From Flavobacterium paronense (GTDB lineage Bacteria > Bacteroidota > Bacteroidia > Flavobacteriales > Flavobacteriaceae), in the NCBI RefSeq assembly GCF_030409795.1, contig NZ_JAUFQN010000019.1, positions 1,550,001-1,614,000 of the forward strand: DNA of 64,000 nucleotides, written 5' to 3'. Below, one piece after another: positions 1 through 8,952 of the stretch. The notes beneath the pieces were generated by a model, which was not told the DNA's origin, did not search any database, and saw only the letters and a list, made by a program, of their open reading frames with translations. Every line of letters starts with the position of its first letter. The stretch's first letter is position 1. The translations under genes were made by a program, and so were the position numbers.

Positions 1-1
1 A

Positions 2-1273
2 GGCTTACATCCAAAAGACACCGAACGTTTAATAAAAGTTTTGAAAAATCTTCGTGATTTAGGGAATACTGTTATCGTAGTTGAACATGATGAGGATATC
101 ATGAAAGCTGCCGATAGAATTATTGATATTGGTCCAGAAGCTGGAACTTTTGGAGGTGAATTGGTTGCAGAAGGAACATTTGACCAAATTCTAAAAGCTG
201 ATTCTTTAACAGCTAAATATCTTAATGGGAAATTAGAAATTTCAGTACCAAAAAAACGTAGAAAATCTAACAACTTCATTGAAATAAAAGGTGCTCGAGA
301 AAACAATCTTCAAAATATAGATGTTGCTTTTCCTTTAGAAAGTTTGACCGTAATTACTGGAGTTTCTGGAAGTGGAAAAAGTACGTTGGTAAAAAAAATA
401 CTTTTCCCAGCAATGCAGAAAAAGTTAGAAGGCATTGGAGACAAAGCCGGACAATTCACTGAATTATCAGGAAGTTTTTCACACATAAGGCATATTGAAT
501 ACATTGATCAAAATCCAATTGGAAGAAGTTCACGTTCGAATCCAGTAACTTATATCAAAGCGTATGATGACATAAGAGATTTGTATGCTAAAGAAAAGTT
601 ATCAAAAGTTAGAGGTTATCAGGCCAAGCATTTCTCCTTTAATGTTGATGGCGGACGTTGCGAAACCTGCAAAGGCGAAGGCTCTATAAATGTAGAAATG
701 GTTTTCATGGCTGATGTTTCCTTGCCTTGTGAAACTTGTGGTGGTAAACGTTTCAAAAAAGAAGTACTGGAAGTAGCCTTTGAAGGCAAAAACATAGACG
801 ACATTCTGACTATGACAATTGATGATGCCATTGCGTTTTTTACTGAATATAAGCAAACTAAAATAACTCAAAAACTCCAACCTCTTCAAGATGTTGGCTT
901 GGGATATGTACAATTAGGGCAATCCTCTTCTACCCTTTCCGGTGGTGAAGCACAGCGTATTAAATTGGCTTCATTTTTAGTTAAAGGAGTCACCAAAGAA
1001 AAAGCACTATTTGTTTTTGATGAACCAACAACAGGTTTGCATTTTCATGACATCAAGAAACTTCTTGCTTCATTCGATGCTTTAATTGAAAAAGGACATT
1101 CCATAATAGTGATTGAACACAATTTAGATTTGATAAAATGTGCTGATTGGATTATTGATTTAGGTCCGGAAGGTGGCGAAAATGGTGGTCAAATTTTGGC
1201 AGTTGGAACACCGGAAGAAATTATAAAAAATAAAAAGTCGGTTACGGGATATTATTTAAAGGAAAAACTATAG
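2..1273 (+). CDS. uvrA: UvrA excinuclease ABC subunit A, 3' part
   Basis: Nucleotide excision repair ATPase that recognises DNA damage with UvrB in the cytoplasm. The reading frame is open from the window edge, so the N-terminal half is missing. What remains starts just after the first Walker B region (GLHPKDTERL), followed by the VVEHD switch-histidine motif. It then has a complete second ABC module: Walker A GVSGSGKST, the zinc-finger cysteines CETCKGEG and CETCGGKRF, the signature LSGGEAQRIKLA, Walker B ALFVFDEPTTGLH and VIEHN. The zinc module and split signature identify UvrA rather than another ABC protein. Many Bacteroidota carry more than one uvrA copy, so this could be a paralogue. 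The stop codon abuts the stop of the convergent peptidase gene. Confidence 0.96.
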   Translation, partial: GLHPKDTERLIKVLKNLRDLGNTVIVVEHDEDIMKAADRIIDIGPEAGTFGGELVAEGTFDQILKADSLTAKYLNGKLEISVPKKRRKSNNFIEIKGARENNLQNIDVAFPLESLTVITGVSGSGKSTLVKKILFPAMQKKLEGIGDKAGQFTELSGSFSHIRHIEYIDQNPIGRSSRSNPVTYIKAYDDIRDLYAKEKLSKVRGYQAKHFSFNVDGGRCETCKGEGSINVEMVFMADVSLPCETCGGKRFKKEVLEVAFEGKNIDDILTMTIDDAIAFFTEYKQTKITQKLQPLQDVGLGYVQLGQSSSTLSGGEAQRIKLASFLVKGVTKEKALFVFDEPTTGLHFHDIKKLLASFDALIEKGHSIIVIEHNLDLIKCADWIIDLGPEGGENGGQILAVGTPEEIIKNKKSVTGYYLKEKL

Positions 1274-2467
1274 TTATTCAACAATAATCTTTTTAGTAAT
1301 TCTTTTACTTGCTGTTTGCAAAACCGCTAAATACATTCCTTTTGACAAACCATCTAAAGAAACTGACTCAATCAGATGAGCATTTTCTATTTGTTTATTA
1401 ATAACTACTTTTCCTTGCAAATCAATTAGGGAAAAAGAATAATCAGTATCCGTAATGTCTCCTAAATTGATATTCAAAATATTCTTGGCAGGACTTGGAA
1501 AAAAACTCACTTGATTATCATTTTGAAAACTATCATTTCCTAAAGTTGATGTTGTAGCCACTGCAAAATGCATTGTAGCGCCAATAAGTGCTTTGGCTAC
1601 TTTGTAGTTATAAACTGGATCCATGTAAATTAACAAATCGGAATTGGTATGTTTATGTGTCGTTTCATTAGTCTCAAAAAGACCTGTGATAATTTCATTA
1701 TTACTTTGAAATGACATATAATCAGAGGCATATGCATAAGATAAATTAGCATTTAATGGAGAATATAATCCAACGCAATTAATCAACTCATCAGTCATTG
1801 TAGCAGATAAAGCATTGTTTGATGATGGATTATTACTTTGGTCTCTTTCACAAGTAATTGTATCATTAATCAAACCAGCAACACCTCCAACTTCATCTAT
1901 ATTGATAACCAAACGAATATCCATTTTTGGAGTAGTTCCGTTTACAACTGCTGAAACAAAATGTTGGCTACCTTTTAATCCATCTTCCTCTCCACTGAAA
2001 TTGATGAATTTTATAGAATATTCTGTCGGAATATTGTGTAACAATCTTGCTGTTTCTAAAATAGATACTAAACCACTACCATTATCATTCGTTCCTGTAC
2101 CTCCAATTGAATCATAATGACCACAAACAATAACATAAGTATTTGGATAAATTGTACCGATTTTGGTAACAATAAGGTTTTTACAAACCGAAGTTGAGCC
2201 TGAATAAGTATATGAATCTTCTGCTATTTGAGCTGGAGTGTAACCAAAACCTAAATATTGGACTTTTAGCCAGTCCAAAGTATTTTGTAATGCTGTTGTT
2301 CCTCTTTTTTTTAATCCTAAAGATTCGTAGGATGTTAAATTGTTTGTGATATTCGTTTGAGAGCATTGTTCAACCACTGAAGCGTAATAAGGAATATATT
2401 CTTGACTAAAGCCATTTGTTATTGTTAGTAATAAAGTAAATGGAAATAATAGTAGGTATTTTTTCAT
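1274..2467 (-). CDS. Secreted M28-family zinc aminopeptidase with type IX sorting domain
   Basis: 397 aa. The first ~21 residues are a signal peptide ending in GFSQ. The M28 fold is shown by CGHYDS (zinc His ~117), GTNDNGSG (bridging Asp ~128), FSGEEDG (Glu ~160/161) and the NIDEVGG segment. The last ~75 residues look like a type A Por-secretion C-terminal domain (FPSPAKNILNI near its start, ending ITKKIIVE), which sends the protein through the type IX system to the surface or medium. Expected role: removal of amino acids from peptides outside the cell. The exact substrate cannot be read from the sequence. The gene converges on uvrA with no spacer. Confidence 0.92.
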   Translation of the reverse strand: MKKYLLLFPFTLLLTITNGFSQEYIPYYASVVEQCSQTNITNNLTSYESLGLKKRGTTALQNTLDWLKVQYLGFGYTPAQIAEDSYTYSGSTSVCKNLIVTKIGTIYPNTYVIVCGHYDSIGGTGTNDNGSGLVSILETARLLHNIPTEYSIKFINFSGEEDGLKGSQHFVSAVVNGTTPKMDIRLVINIDEVGGVAGLINDTITCERDQSNNPSSNNALSATMTDELINCVGLYSPLNANLSYAYASDYMSFQSNNEIITGLFETNETTHKHTNSDLLIYMDPVYNYKVAKALIGATMHFAVATTSTLGNDSFQNDNQVSFFPSPAKNILNINLGDITDTDYSFSLIDLQGKVVINKQIENAHLIESVSLDGLSKGMYLAVLQTASKRITKKIIVE

Positions 2468-2750
2468 CGATTAATAGAATTAAGGGCCTCTTTTAAATAG
2501 TAAAACAATAGCAAATTTAATAAAAAAAATAAATGATTAGCAATTTAAGGCTTATTTAACTTTAGAAATAAATAAACTATGTGAATTATAAAAATCTAAA
2601 AATGTGATAGTTAAATAGTCTTAATCAAATCTTAAGAATTAGATTTTGCTTTTTGGCACACCAATTGAAAAGCAGTAATCAACAAAAAAGTATTTGTTCG
2701 AAGAAGCTGAAAATCGAAAGAGTAAGCAAAAAACTCAAATTAGAAAGATT

Positions 2751-3365
2751 ATGAAAAAAATTACCCTTTTAGTAGCTAGCATTTTACTGTTTGGAAGTGT
2801 AGCGAACGCATCAGAAATAATCCGAAAATCTGGTGAAGAAAAAAGAACGAGATTTAGCTTTGATGAGCCAATCTCATTTACAGAGCGAGGCATTGAGTTT
2901 TTCGTTTTTCCAAATGGAGAATTTGATTTTAATACTCGTCCTGATGACAGCGAAGGTGACTATTTTTACAAAACTGCCGGAAAAAGAGGAAGTAGTCAAG
3001 AAAGAAAACCAATGAATTATGGTACAAGAATTGAACATGATAGTTTTGGTCGAGTAAGACGAATTGGTAACACGTTTATCAATTATGACAGTAGAGATAG
3101 AGTAAATCGAATTGGAAGTGTTTATATGAGATACAACAGAACTGCTTTAACTCAAATTGGTGCAATGCGAATAGTGTATAACCGAAGAGGCGAAATAATT
3201 GATACTATCGGAAACATTAAAAGTTATAGTGGTTATGCATACAATTGCAGCAACTATTATGATGATGACAACTACACAGCATCAAACTATAATGAAAGTG
3301 ATTACTACTATTACAAACAAGATGGTACGAAAGCAAAAGTTGAAGATGATAAAGAAAGAAAATAA
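2751..3365 (+). CDS. Small secreted protein with short tyrosine-rich repeats, function unknown
   Basis: 204 aa from the ATG at 2751, chosen because it gives a clean signal peptide (MKKITLLVASILLFGSVANA). An upstream TTG at 2694 would put 19 charged residues in front of it. The mature part has about three copies of a ~20-residue unit of the type RIGNTFINYDSRDRVN, RIGSVYMRYNR, QIGAMRIVYNRRGE, each with an I-G pair and a Y-N/Y-D pair. A Tyr/Asp/Asn-rich region and a charged tail follow. This resembles short YD-type beta repeats, but I do not recognise the family. It is followed by a strong bidirectional terminator. Confidence 0.75.
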   Translation: MKKITLLVASILLFGSVANASEIIRKSGEEKRTRFSFDEPISFTERGIEFFVFPNGEFDFNTRPDDSEGDYFYKTAGKRGSSQERKPMNYGTRIEHDSFGRVRRIGNTFINYDSRDRVNRIGSVYMRYNRTALTQIGAMRIVYNRRGEIIDTIGNIKSYSGYAYNCSNYYDDDNYTASNYNESDYYYYKQDGTKAKVEDDKERK

Positions 3366-3404
3366 GTTACGTTAGTTAAAGATTGATTGGTTGGGTTTTG
3401 ATGA

Positions 3405-3442
3405 AAAAATCCCGCAAAGTTGAAAGACGATGCGGGATTTTT
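3405..3442. terminator. Bidirectional intrinsic terminator
   Basis: A 12-bp perfect stem (AAAAATCCCGCA / TGCGGGATTTTT) with a 14-base loop lies between two convergent genes. A-runs and T-runs flank both sides, so it can end transcription of both the small secreted protein and the sugar permease. Confidence 0.85.
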
Positions 3443-3462
3443 GATTTTATATAATTAGAAAA

Positions 3463-4899
3463 TTAGTGTCCACCACTAACTTTCTTATCAAAATCGATAC
3501 CTTGACTTTTCAATATGCCGCTTACTTTCCATGCATAGAAAGCTAAATAGACAAAACAAAAAACGCCAACAATATAACTCATGTGAATATTACTCATATC
3601 TGCAATGTAACCTTGCAACCAACTCACAATTCCACCACCCATAATCATCATAATTAAGAAGCTGCTTCCCTGACTGGTATGTTTACCTAACCCGCTTATT
3701 GCTAAAGTAAAGATGCATGGCCAAAGTGTACTACAGAATAAACCAACCGAAGTAAAAGCATAAACACTGGTCATTCCTGTTGTTGCCATTCCGACTAATA
3801 AGGCGACAATGCCTAAAGCAGAGAAAATCAATAACATTCGAGCCGGATTCCCTTTACTGGCCATATCAGCTAATATCAATACCAAAATGATTAATGCATA
3901 AACATAAAAGTGTGACAAATCGTGATCCATGAATTTATTTACCGCAAGGAAAACTCCAAAAGCTAAATAAGGTGCCAAAAAGCGTAAGAACTTTTGTGTA
4001 TTCATGTTATCAGTAAAGGCTTCAACTGCACCGGTCCAACGGCCAATCATTAAACTCGCCCAGTATAAAGATATAAATGGCGCAATATCTTTAGTCAAAA
4101 AACCTAAATTTTTCTCCATATAAGCCGGTAAGTTACTGGCTGTAGATACTTCTACTCCAACATAGACAAAAATGGCTATCATTCCCAAAATCAATTGTGG
4201 AAATTGTAATGCTGAAGTTCTGCTGCTTTGCTCTTCATTTGCATCTTCAACCACTGCAACTGGCTTATCTGGTATTGAAGACATCTTTAACATAACAGCC
4301 ACTATTAAAAAAGCAGCGCCTAAAACTAAATAAGGCGTTTTCACACTTTCAATACTCATTTCGGTATTGGTTGAAGTTGCAGCTCCAAAAATGGCAAAAC
4401 TCACAATCAACGGTCCAATTGTAGTTCCCAAATTATTGATTCCACCTGCTAATGTTAAGCGTTGAGAACCTGTAGTTATTGGTCCTAATGCAATAGCTAA
4501 TGGATTGGCTACCGTTTGTTGCAAAGAGAATCCTAAAGCTACCGTAAACAATCCGGATAGCATTAAAGGAAATGAATGCATATTGGCTGCCGGATAAAAT
4601 AATAATGTTCCCAAAGCCGAAATCACTAATCCTAAAGCTAAAGAATTTTTATAGCCAATTCTATTGATTAAATCTCCTTTTGTCAAATACGAAATAATCA
4701 TATAAATAATGGAACCTACTGTATAAGCAACGTAGAAAGCAACTGAAACCAATTGACTTTGCCCTTGGGTTAAATCAAATGCTTTTCTGAAAACGGGAAT
4801 TAAAATGTCATTGCTGGCGGCAACAAATCCCCAAAAGAAGAAAACGGTTACTAAAGGAATAAATTGCGCCCAATTGGTCTTTGCGGTTGATGTACTCAT
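3463..4899 (-). CDS. Sugar:H+ symporter of the FHS (fucose/glucose-galactose permease) MFS family
   Basis: 478 aa inner-membrane protein with about 12 hydrophobic segments. The N-terminal FFFWGFVAASNDILIPVFRK and the SLQQTVANPLA and NNLGTTIGPL segments are typical of the FucP/GluP branch of the major facilitator superfamily. It probably brings a monosaccharide released by the upstream polysaccharide locus across the inner membrane. It lies 99 bases downstream of the GH43 gene on the same strand, so it may be transcribed with the locus or from its own promoter. The sugar specificity (glucose, galactose or fucose) is inference from family and context. Confidence 0.88.
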   Translation of the reverse strand: MSTSTAKTNWAQFIPLVTVFFFWGFVAASNDILIPVFRKAFDLTQGQSQLVSVAFYVAYTVGSIIYMIISYLTKGDLINRIGYKNSLALGLVISALGTLLFYPAANMHSFPLMLSGLFTVALGFSLQQTVANPLAIALGPITTGSQRLTLAGGINNLGTTIGPLIVSFAIFGAATSTNTEMSIESVKTPYLVLGAAFLIVAVMLKMSSIPDKPVAVVEDANEEQSSRTSALQFPQLILGMIAIFVYVGVEVSTASNLPAYMEKNLGFLTKDIAPFISLYWASLMIGRWTGAVEAFTDNMNTQKFLRFLAPYLAFGVFLAVNKFMDHDLSHFYVYALIILVLILADMASKGNPARMLLIFSALGIVALLVGMATTGMTSVYAFTSVGLFCSTLWPCIFTLAISGLGKHTSQGSSFLIMMIMGGGIVSWLQGYIADMSNIHMSYIVGVFCFVYLAFYAWKVSGILKSQGIDFDKKVSGGH

Positions 4900-4998
4900 A
4901 AATTGGTTTGGTGTTGGTTAATTATTATTGTTTTAATTGTTTAAATTAATTTATAAAAGTCGTTAATTGAAATGTAATTTCTATGTTTATTTTCATTT

Positions 4999-6756
4999 TT
5001 ATTCCGCTATTTTAATTTTACTTTTTGGACTAATGCCATTATTATTAAAAGCTTCTATCTGAAAATAATAAGCATCTGATTTATCCAATCCGTTAAAGTA
5101 ATATTCTGATTTTCCATAAACCATAATTGAACCGTATAATTTGTCTACCGCTTTTCCAAAATAAATCACATAACCATCCGCATTTGGCTCCTGTTGCCAT
5201 TTGAACCAAACATTTCTTCGTTCTCCTTTTACCTTCGGACCCGAACGCAATGGTACAAAATTTTGAACTACAGCTGGCTTCTCTCCTGCTCCTTTTCCAA
5301 AAACCCTAAAACCACTTATCGCGAATTTCCCGGTAGGCATTTGACTATTTTCCAATTTAAGAAAACGTGCTTTTGATGGTTCTTGAAGTTCAATGTAATC
5401 ATGAGGAACATCAGTATTGTTTTTGCTTTTATCAACTAAAATTTTCCATTTTTTTCCATCATCGGAAGAATAAATAATATACTTGTGTCCAGTTGTCTTT
5501 TCCGGTTTTCCCATCAACTCTGCATCTTGGTCTGCATAGTTAATTTGGATGGCATTGATAGTGCTTATTTCGCCTAAATCAGAAATCAAATACTCTCCTT
5601 TATTGGCAGTTTTAGCTGACCAATAAGTTTTAATATCTTCATCAACTGCAAGGTTAGGTTGAAACCCACCAAGTGTTGAAGAAACCTGAACCGGTTTGTT
5701 GTAATTAAGCAACATCCAACCTGAAAAATTGGAATCCAAATGGTTCTTATTCTGCGAAGGCAAATACGTTGGATAATCGCCATACGCCGTATTAGAATAC
5801 AAAATGTCATCTTTATCAAAACCAGCTGGCCAAATTCCGATACGCCTTTCAAAATTATTTTTAACACAAATGCCAATAGTAGAAACATGCCAATACTGAT
5901 TGTTGACATCCTGAAAAGTAGCTCCATGACCAGCACCGCGAGCAAACCCGCCAGGTTTATACGAAAACGGATTGTGTGACTGGTATTCAAATGGACCTAA
6001 AGGATTATTTCCAACATAAACACCATCTGCATAACCGCTAAACTCGGTTCCCGGCGCACCATATTGCAGATAATATTTATTGTTGTGCTTGGTCATAAAA
6101 GCGCCTTCGGTAAACGGCTGCAAAAAGGTATTGTCGTTATGTTCACCAAAGCGTTCCCAGCCATGTTCATCATCATTTAAAGCCAATACTGGAATTCTTT
6201 CGCCTTCAGGTTGAAAAGTTTTACGGTTAAGTTTCATGCCATACAATGGATACAAATTGCTTGAGCCATAATATTCATAAACTTCATCTTTCTCTTTGTC
6301 CCAAAAAATCTGTGGATCCCATGCAGCTGCTTCCGATTTGTGAATGAGTTCTTTCCATTCGCCTTTAGCTGGATTAGTACTCATCCATAACGGAAATTCC
6401 TTTCCTTGAGTTGAGCCTACAACAAGCAATGTATCATTGACAAAAGATAAAGATGGCGCACATAATTCGTCATAAACCTTATGTTCAGGACGAAGAAATT
6501 TTTGCGAAATAAATTTCCAATTTAGCATGTCTTCACTATGCCAATAGCCCCATTGATTAGTAGAGAAAAGATAGTATTCACCTTTGAAAAAGGTAATGAC
6601 AGGATCCGCTGTAGCTCTATGTTTTCCTTGTTTTACAAAATCGGGAATGGGACAATATCCATAGTCAATATTAATCGGATTGCAATACGTTTTTTGTTGG
6701 GCATTTCCAAAATTTGAAATGAATAACAGTAGTAGTAAGGCGATCCAATGTTTCAT
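4999..6756 (-). CDS. GH43 glycosidase with C-terminal discoidin-like and FN3-like modules
   Basis: 585 aa with a signal peptide (cleavage near residue 19, FGNAQ). A five-bladed propeller of family GH43 fills the first ~330 residues. The expected acidic triad is visible: Asp 51 in ATADPV, Asp 147 in AAWDPQ and Glu 217 in FTEGAF. A coagulation factor 5/8-type carbohydrate-binding region follows (~340-485, SDLGEISTINAIQINY), then a fibronectin III-like end (~500-585). GH43 enzymes cut furanose or pyranose side chains such as arabinose, xylose or galactose. The subfamily cannot be fixed by eye. It is 10 bases downstream of the GH97 gene and so is in its operon. Confidence 0.88.
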   Translation of the reverse strand: MKHWIALLLLLFISNFGNAQQKTYCNPINIDYGYCPIPDFVKQGKHRATADPVITFFKGEYYLFSTNQWGYWHSEDMLNWKFISQKFLRPEHKVYDELCAPSLSFVNDTLLVVGSTQGKEFPLWMSTNPAKGEWKELIHKSEAAAWDPQIFWDKEKDEVYEYYGSSNLYPLYGMKLNRKTFQPEGERIPVLALNDDEHGWERFGEHNDNTFLQPFTEGAFMTKHNNKYYLQYGAPGTEFSGYADGVYVGNNPLGPFEYQSHNPFSYKPGGFARGAGHGATFQDVNNQYWHVSTIGICVKNNFERRIGIWPAGFDKDDILYSNTAYGDYPTYLPSQNKNHLDSNFSGWMLLNYNKPVQVSSTLGGFQPNLAVDEDIKTYWSAKTANKGEYLISDLGEISTINAIQINYADQDAELMGKPEKTTGHKYIIYSSDDGKKWKILVDKSKNNTDVPHDYIELQEPSKARFLKLENSQMPTGKFAISGFRVFGKGAGEKPAVVQNFVPLRSGPKVKGERRNVWFKWQQEPNADGYVIYFGKAVDKLYGSIMVYGKSEYYFNGLDKSDAYYFQIEAFNNNGISPKSKIKIAE

Positions 6757-6766
6757 ATAAACAGTC

Positions 6767-8863
6767 TTAATTGATTGGCATAAAACTTATTGCTGTTCCA
6801 CCACCAGCGGCTAAAACCAATTTCAATTTGCTTTTGGAAGTTACAGTCATCGTTTTGATTTCATAGCTGATTGGATTTTTCTCCCAATGTGCCGTTTTCC
6901 CATCTTGATAAATGATGGCTTTGTATTTTTTATTTGGAGAAAGAAAATCTAATTTAATCTCAGTGCTTCTGGGATTTTCATCGGTAATCGCACCTAAAAA
7001 CCAGTTCTCTGATTTTTTATCTTTACGTGCAACAGTCAAATAGTCTCCTGGCTCAGCTTCTAAATATTTAGAATCCTGCCAATCAACAGCCACATCCTTT
7101 ATAAACTGAAATGCATCCGGATATTTTTCGTAGTTTTCAGGTAAGTCAGCAGCCATTTGTAACGGAGAATACATCGTTAAATACAAAGCCAATTGCTTAG
7201 CTAAAGTGGTATGCACCTGAGCCGTTTTGGTCTTATCGTAAATATTCATTTTTACTTCAAAAATTCCAGGTGTGTAATCCATTGGTCCACCAAGTAATCT
7301 TGTAAATGGCAAAATAGTTTCGTGCATTGGCGGATTTCCATTGCTCCAAGCGTTGAACTCATTACCACGAGCGGCTTCTGCAGCAATATAGTTTGGATAC
7401 GTTCTGCTATAACCAGTCGGTCTGGAACTTTCATGTGAATTAACCATCAGTTTATAATCAGCGAATCTTCTGGCAACATAATTGAAATGGTTTACCATTG
7501 TTTGTCCATCATGAAATTCACCACGCGGTATAATTCTTCCAACATAACCTGATTTTGCAGCCGGATAACCATACTTTTTCATCAATTCTAACGCTCTGTC
7601 CAAATGTCTTTCATAATTAGCCACAGAACCCGAAGTTTCGTGATGCATAATCATTTTGATTCCTTTAGATTTGGCATAATCATTCACCTCTTTCAAATCA
7701 AAATCTGGATAAGGCGTTGTGAAATCAAAAACTTCTTCTTTCCAATTGCCAAACCAGTCTTCCCAACCAACGTTCCAACCTTCTACCAAAACACCGTCGA
7801 AACCATTTTTAGCGGCAAAATCTATGTACCGTTTTGTGTTGGCAGTTGTAGCGCCATGTTTCCCTGAGGCAATTAAATCTTTTGTTAAAACATTTTGAGC
7901 ATTTTGACTTCCGGCATAATCCCAAGTTGATTTTCCAACGTGCATTTCCCACCAGACACCAACATATTTCATAGGTTTTATCCAAGAAGTATCTTCAATT
8001 TTACAAGGTTCATTTAGATTTAAAATCATTTTTGAGCTTACAATATCACGAGCATCATCGCTTACCATAATTGTTCTCCAAGGCGAGACACATGGCGTTT
8101 GCAAATAGGCTTTATCTCCAATAGCATTTGGAACTAAATGTGAAGTAAGTTTGAATTCATTCGGAACTAAATCTAAATGCATTACCGGATAATTTACTAC
8201 TGCTGCTTCAAATATATTGATATACAAGCCATCAGTAGATTTCATCATTAAAGGAGATTGAATGACATATTTCCCGTTTATTGATTTTAATCCGATACCG
8301 TTATTCAAATTGATTTTATCGGTAGAAACCTCTGAAAGTTTGGTTTCCATGTAGGGATATTCCTGACTGTCAAAATCACCAGGAAGCCAAAAGGTTTTAT
8401 GATCACCAGCCAAATTGAACTCTGATTTTTCATCTGAAACAATAAAATAATTCAGGTTAGCTTGCTTTGGAAATTCATAGCGAAAAGCTACACCTTCGTC
8501 GAATACCCTGAAAATTATATTTATTTTTCTACTGTTTATCGTTTGTGAGAGCGCAACAATCATTTCGGTGTAGCTGTTTTTTATATTGGACTGCTCGCCC
8601 AAAACAGGTTGCCAGGTTTCATTGACTTTTTTTTGACTGATACTGTCTATTCGAAAGTTAGTATCTAAATCAGGTGTGCCTTTCAATTTAAGACCCATAA
8701 AACTTTTAAGAATAACCGGCTTGTTTTTATAGGTCACTGAATAAGTTGGCTTTCCTTCTGATAAAGCGAAATTCAGTGAGATTTGTTTTGACGGTGATTG
8801 AATCGTTTGTGCATTACTAAAAAACACTAGTAACAAAAATGAGAAGACACTATATTTTTTCAT
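6767..8863 (-). CDS. GH97 family glycosidase (alpha-glucosidase type)
   Basis: 698 aa, the usual length of SusB-like GH97 enzymes, with a signal peptide ending near residue 18 (FFSNAQ). The N-terminal beta-sandwich, the catalytic barrel (~300-590) and a C-terminal beta domain can be followed. Glu residues occur in LVEGWN (~361) and MHHETS (~409), the positions used as general bases in the inverting alpha-glucosidase branch. The retaining alpha-galactosidase branch has Asp instead. It probably acts in the periplasm on alpha-linked glucosyl side groups or oligosaccharides. It lies 89 bases after the GH3 gene. Family call firm, substrate inferred. Confidence 0.92.
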   Translation of the reverse strand: MKKYSVFSFLLLVFFSNAQTIQSPSKQISLNFALSEGKPTYSVTYKNKPVILKSFMGLKLKGTPDLDTNFRIDSISQKKVNETWQPVLGEQSNIKNSYTEMIVALSQTINSRKINIIFRVFDEGVAFRYEFPKQANLNYFIVSDEKSEFNLAGDHKTFWLPGDFDSQEYPYMETKLSEVSTDKINLNNGIGLKSINGKYVIQSPLMMKSTDGLYINIFEAAVVNYPVMHLDLVPNEFKLTSHLVPNAIGDKAYLQTPCVSPWRTIMVSDDARDIVSSKMILNLNEPCKIEDTSWIKPMKYVGVWWEMHVGKSTWDYAGSQNAQNVLTKDLIASGKHGATTANTKRYIDFAAKNGFDGVLVEGWNVGWEDWFGNWKEEVFDFTTPYPDFDLKEVNDYAKSKGIKMIMHHETSGSVANYERHLDRALELMKKYGYPAAKSGYVGRIIPRGEFHDGQTMVNHFNYVARRFADYKLMVNSHESSRPTGYSRTYPNYIAAEAARGNEFNAWSNGNPPMHETILPFTRLLGGPMDYTPGIFEVKMNIYDKTKTAQVHTTLAKQLALYLTMYSPLQMAADLPENYEKYPDAFQFIKDVAVDWQDSKYLEAEPGDYLTVARKDKKSENWFLGAITDENPRSTEIKLDFLSPNKKYKAIIYQDGKTAHWEKNPISYEIKTMTVTSKSKLKLVLAAGGGTAISFMPIN

Positions 8864-8952
8864 AAATGATATTTTTGATAAAGATAAAAATAACTCTTTA
8901 TCATTTTAAAAGGCTTAATGACTGATGTTAATTTTCGAAGTAATAATAAAAT

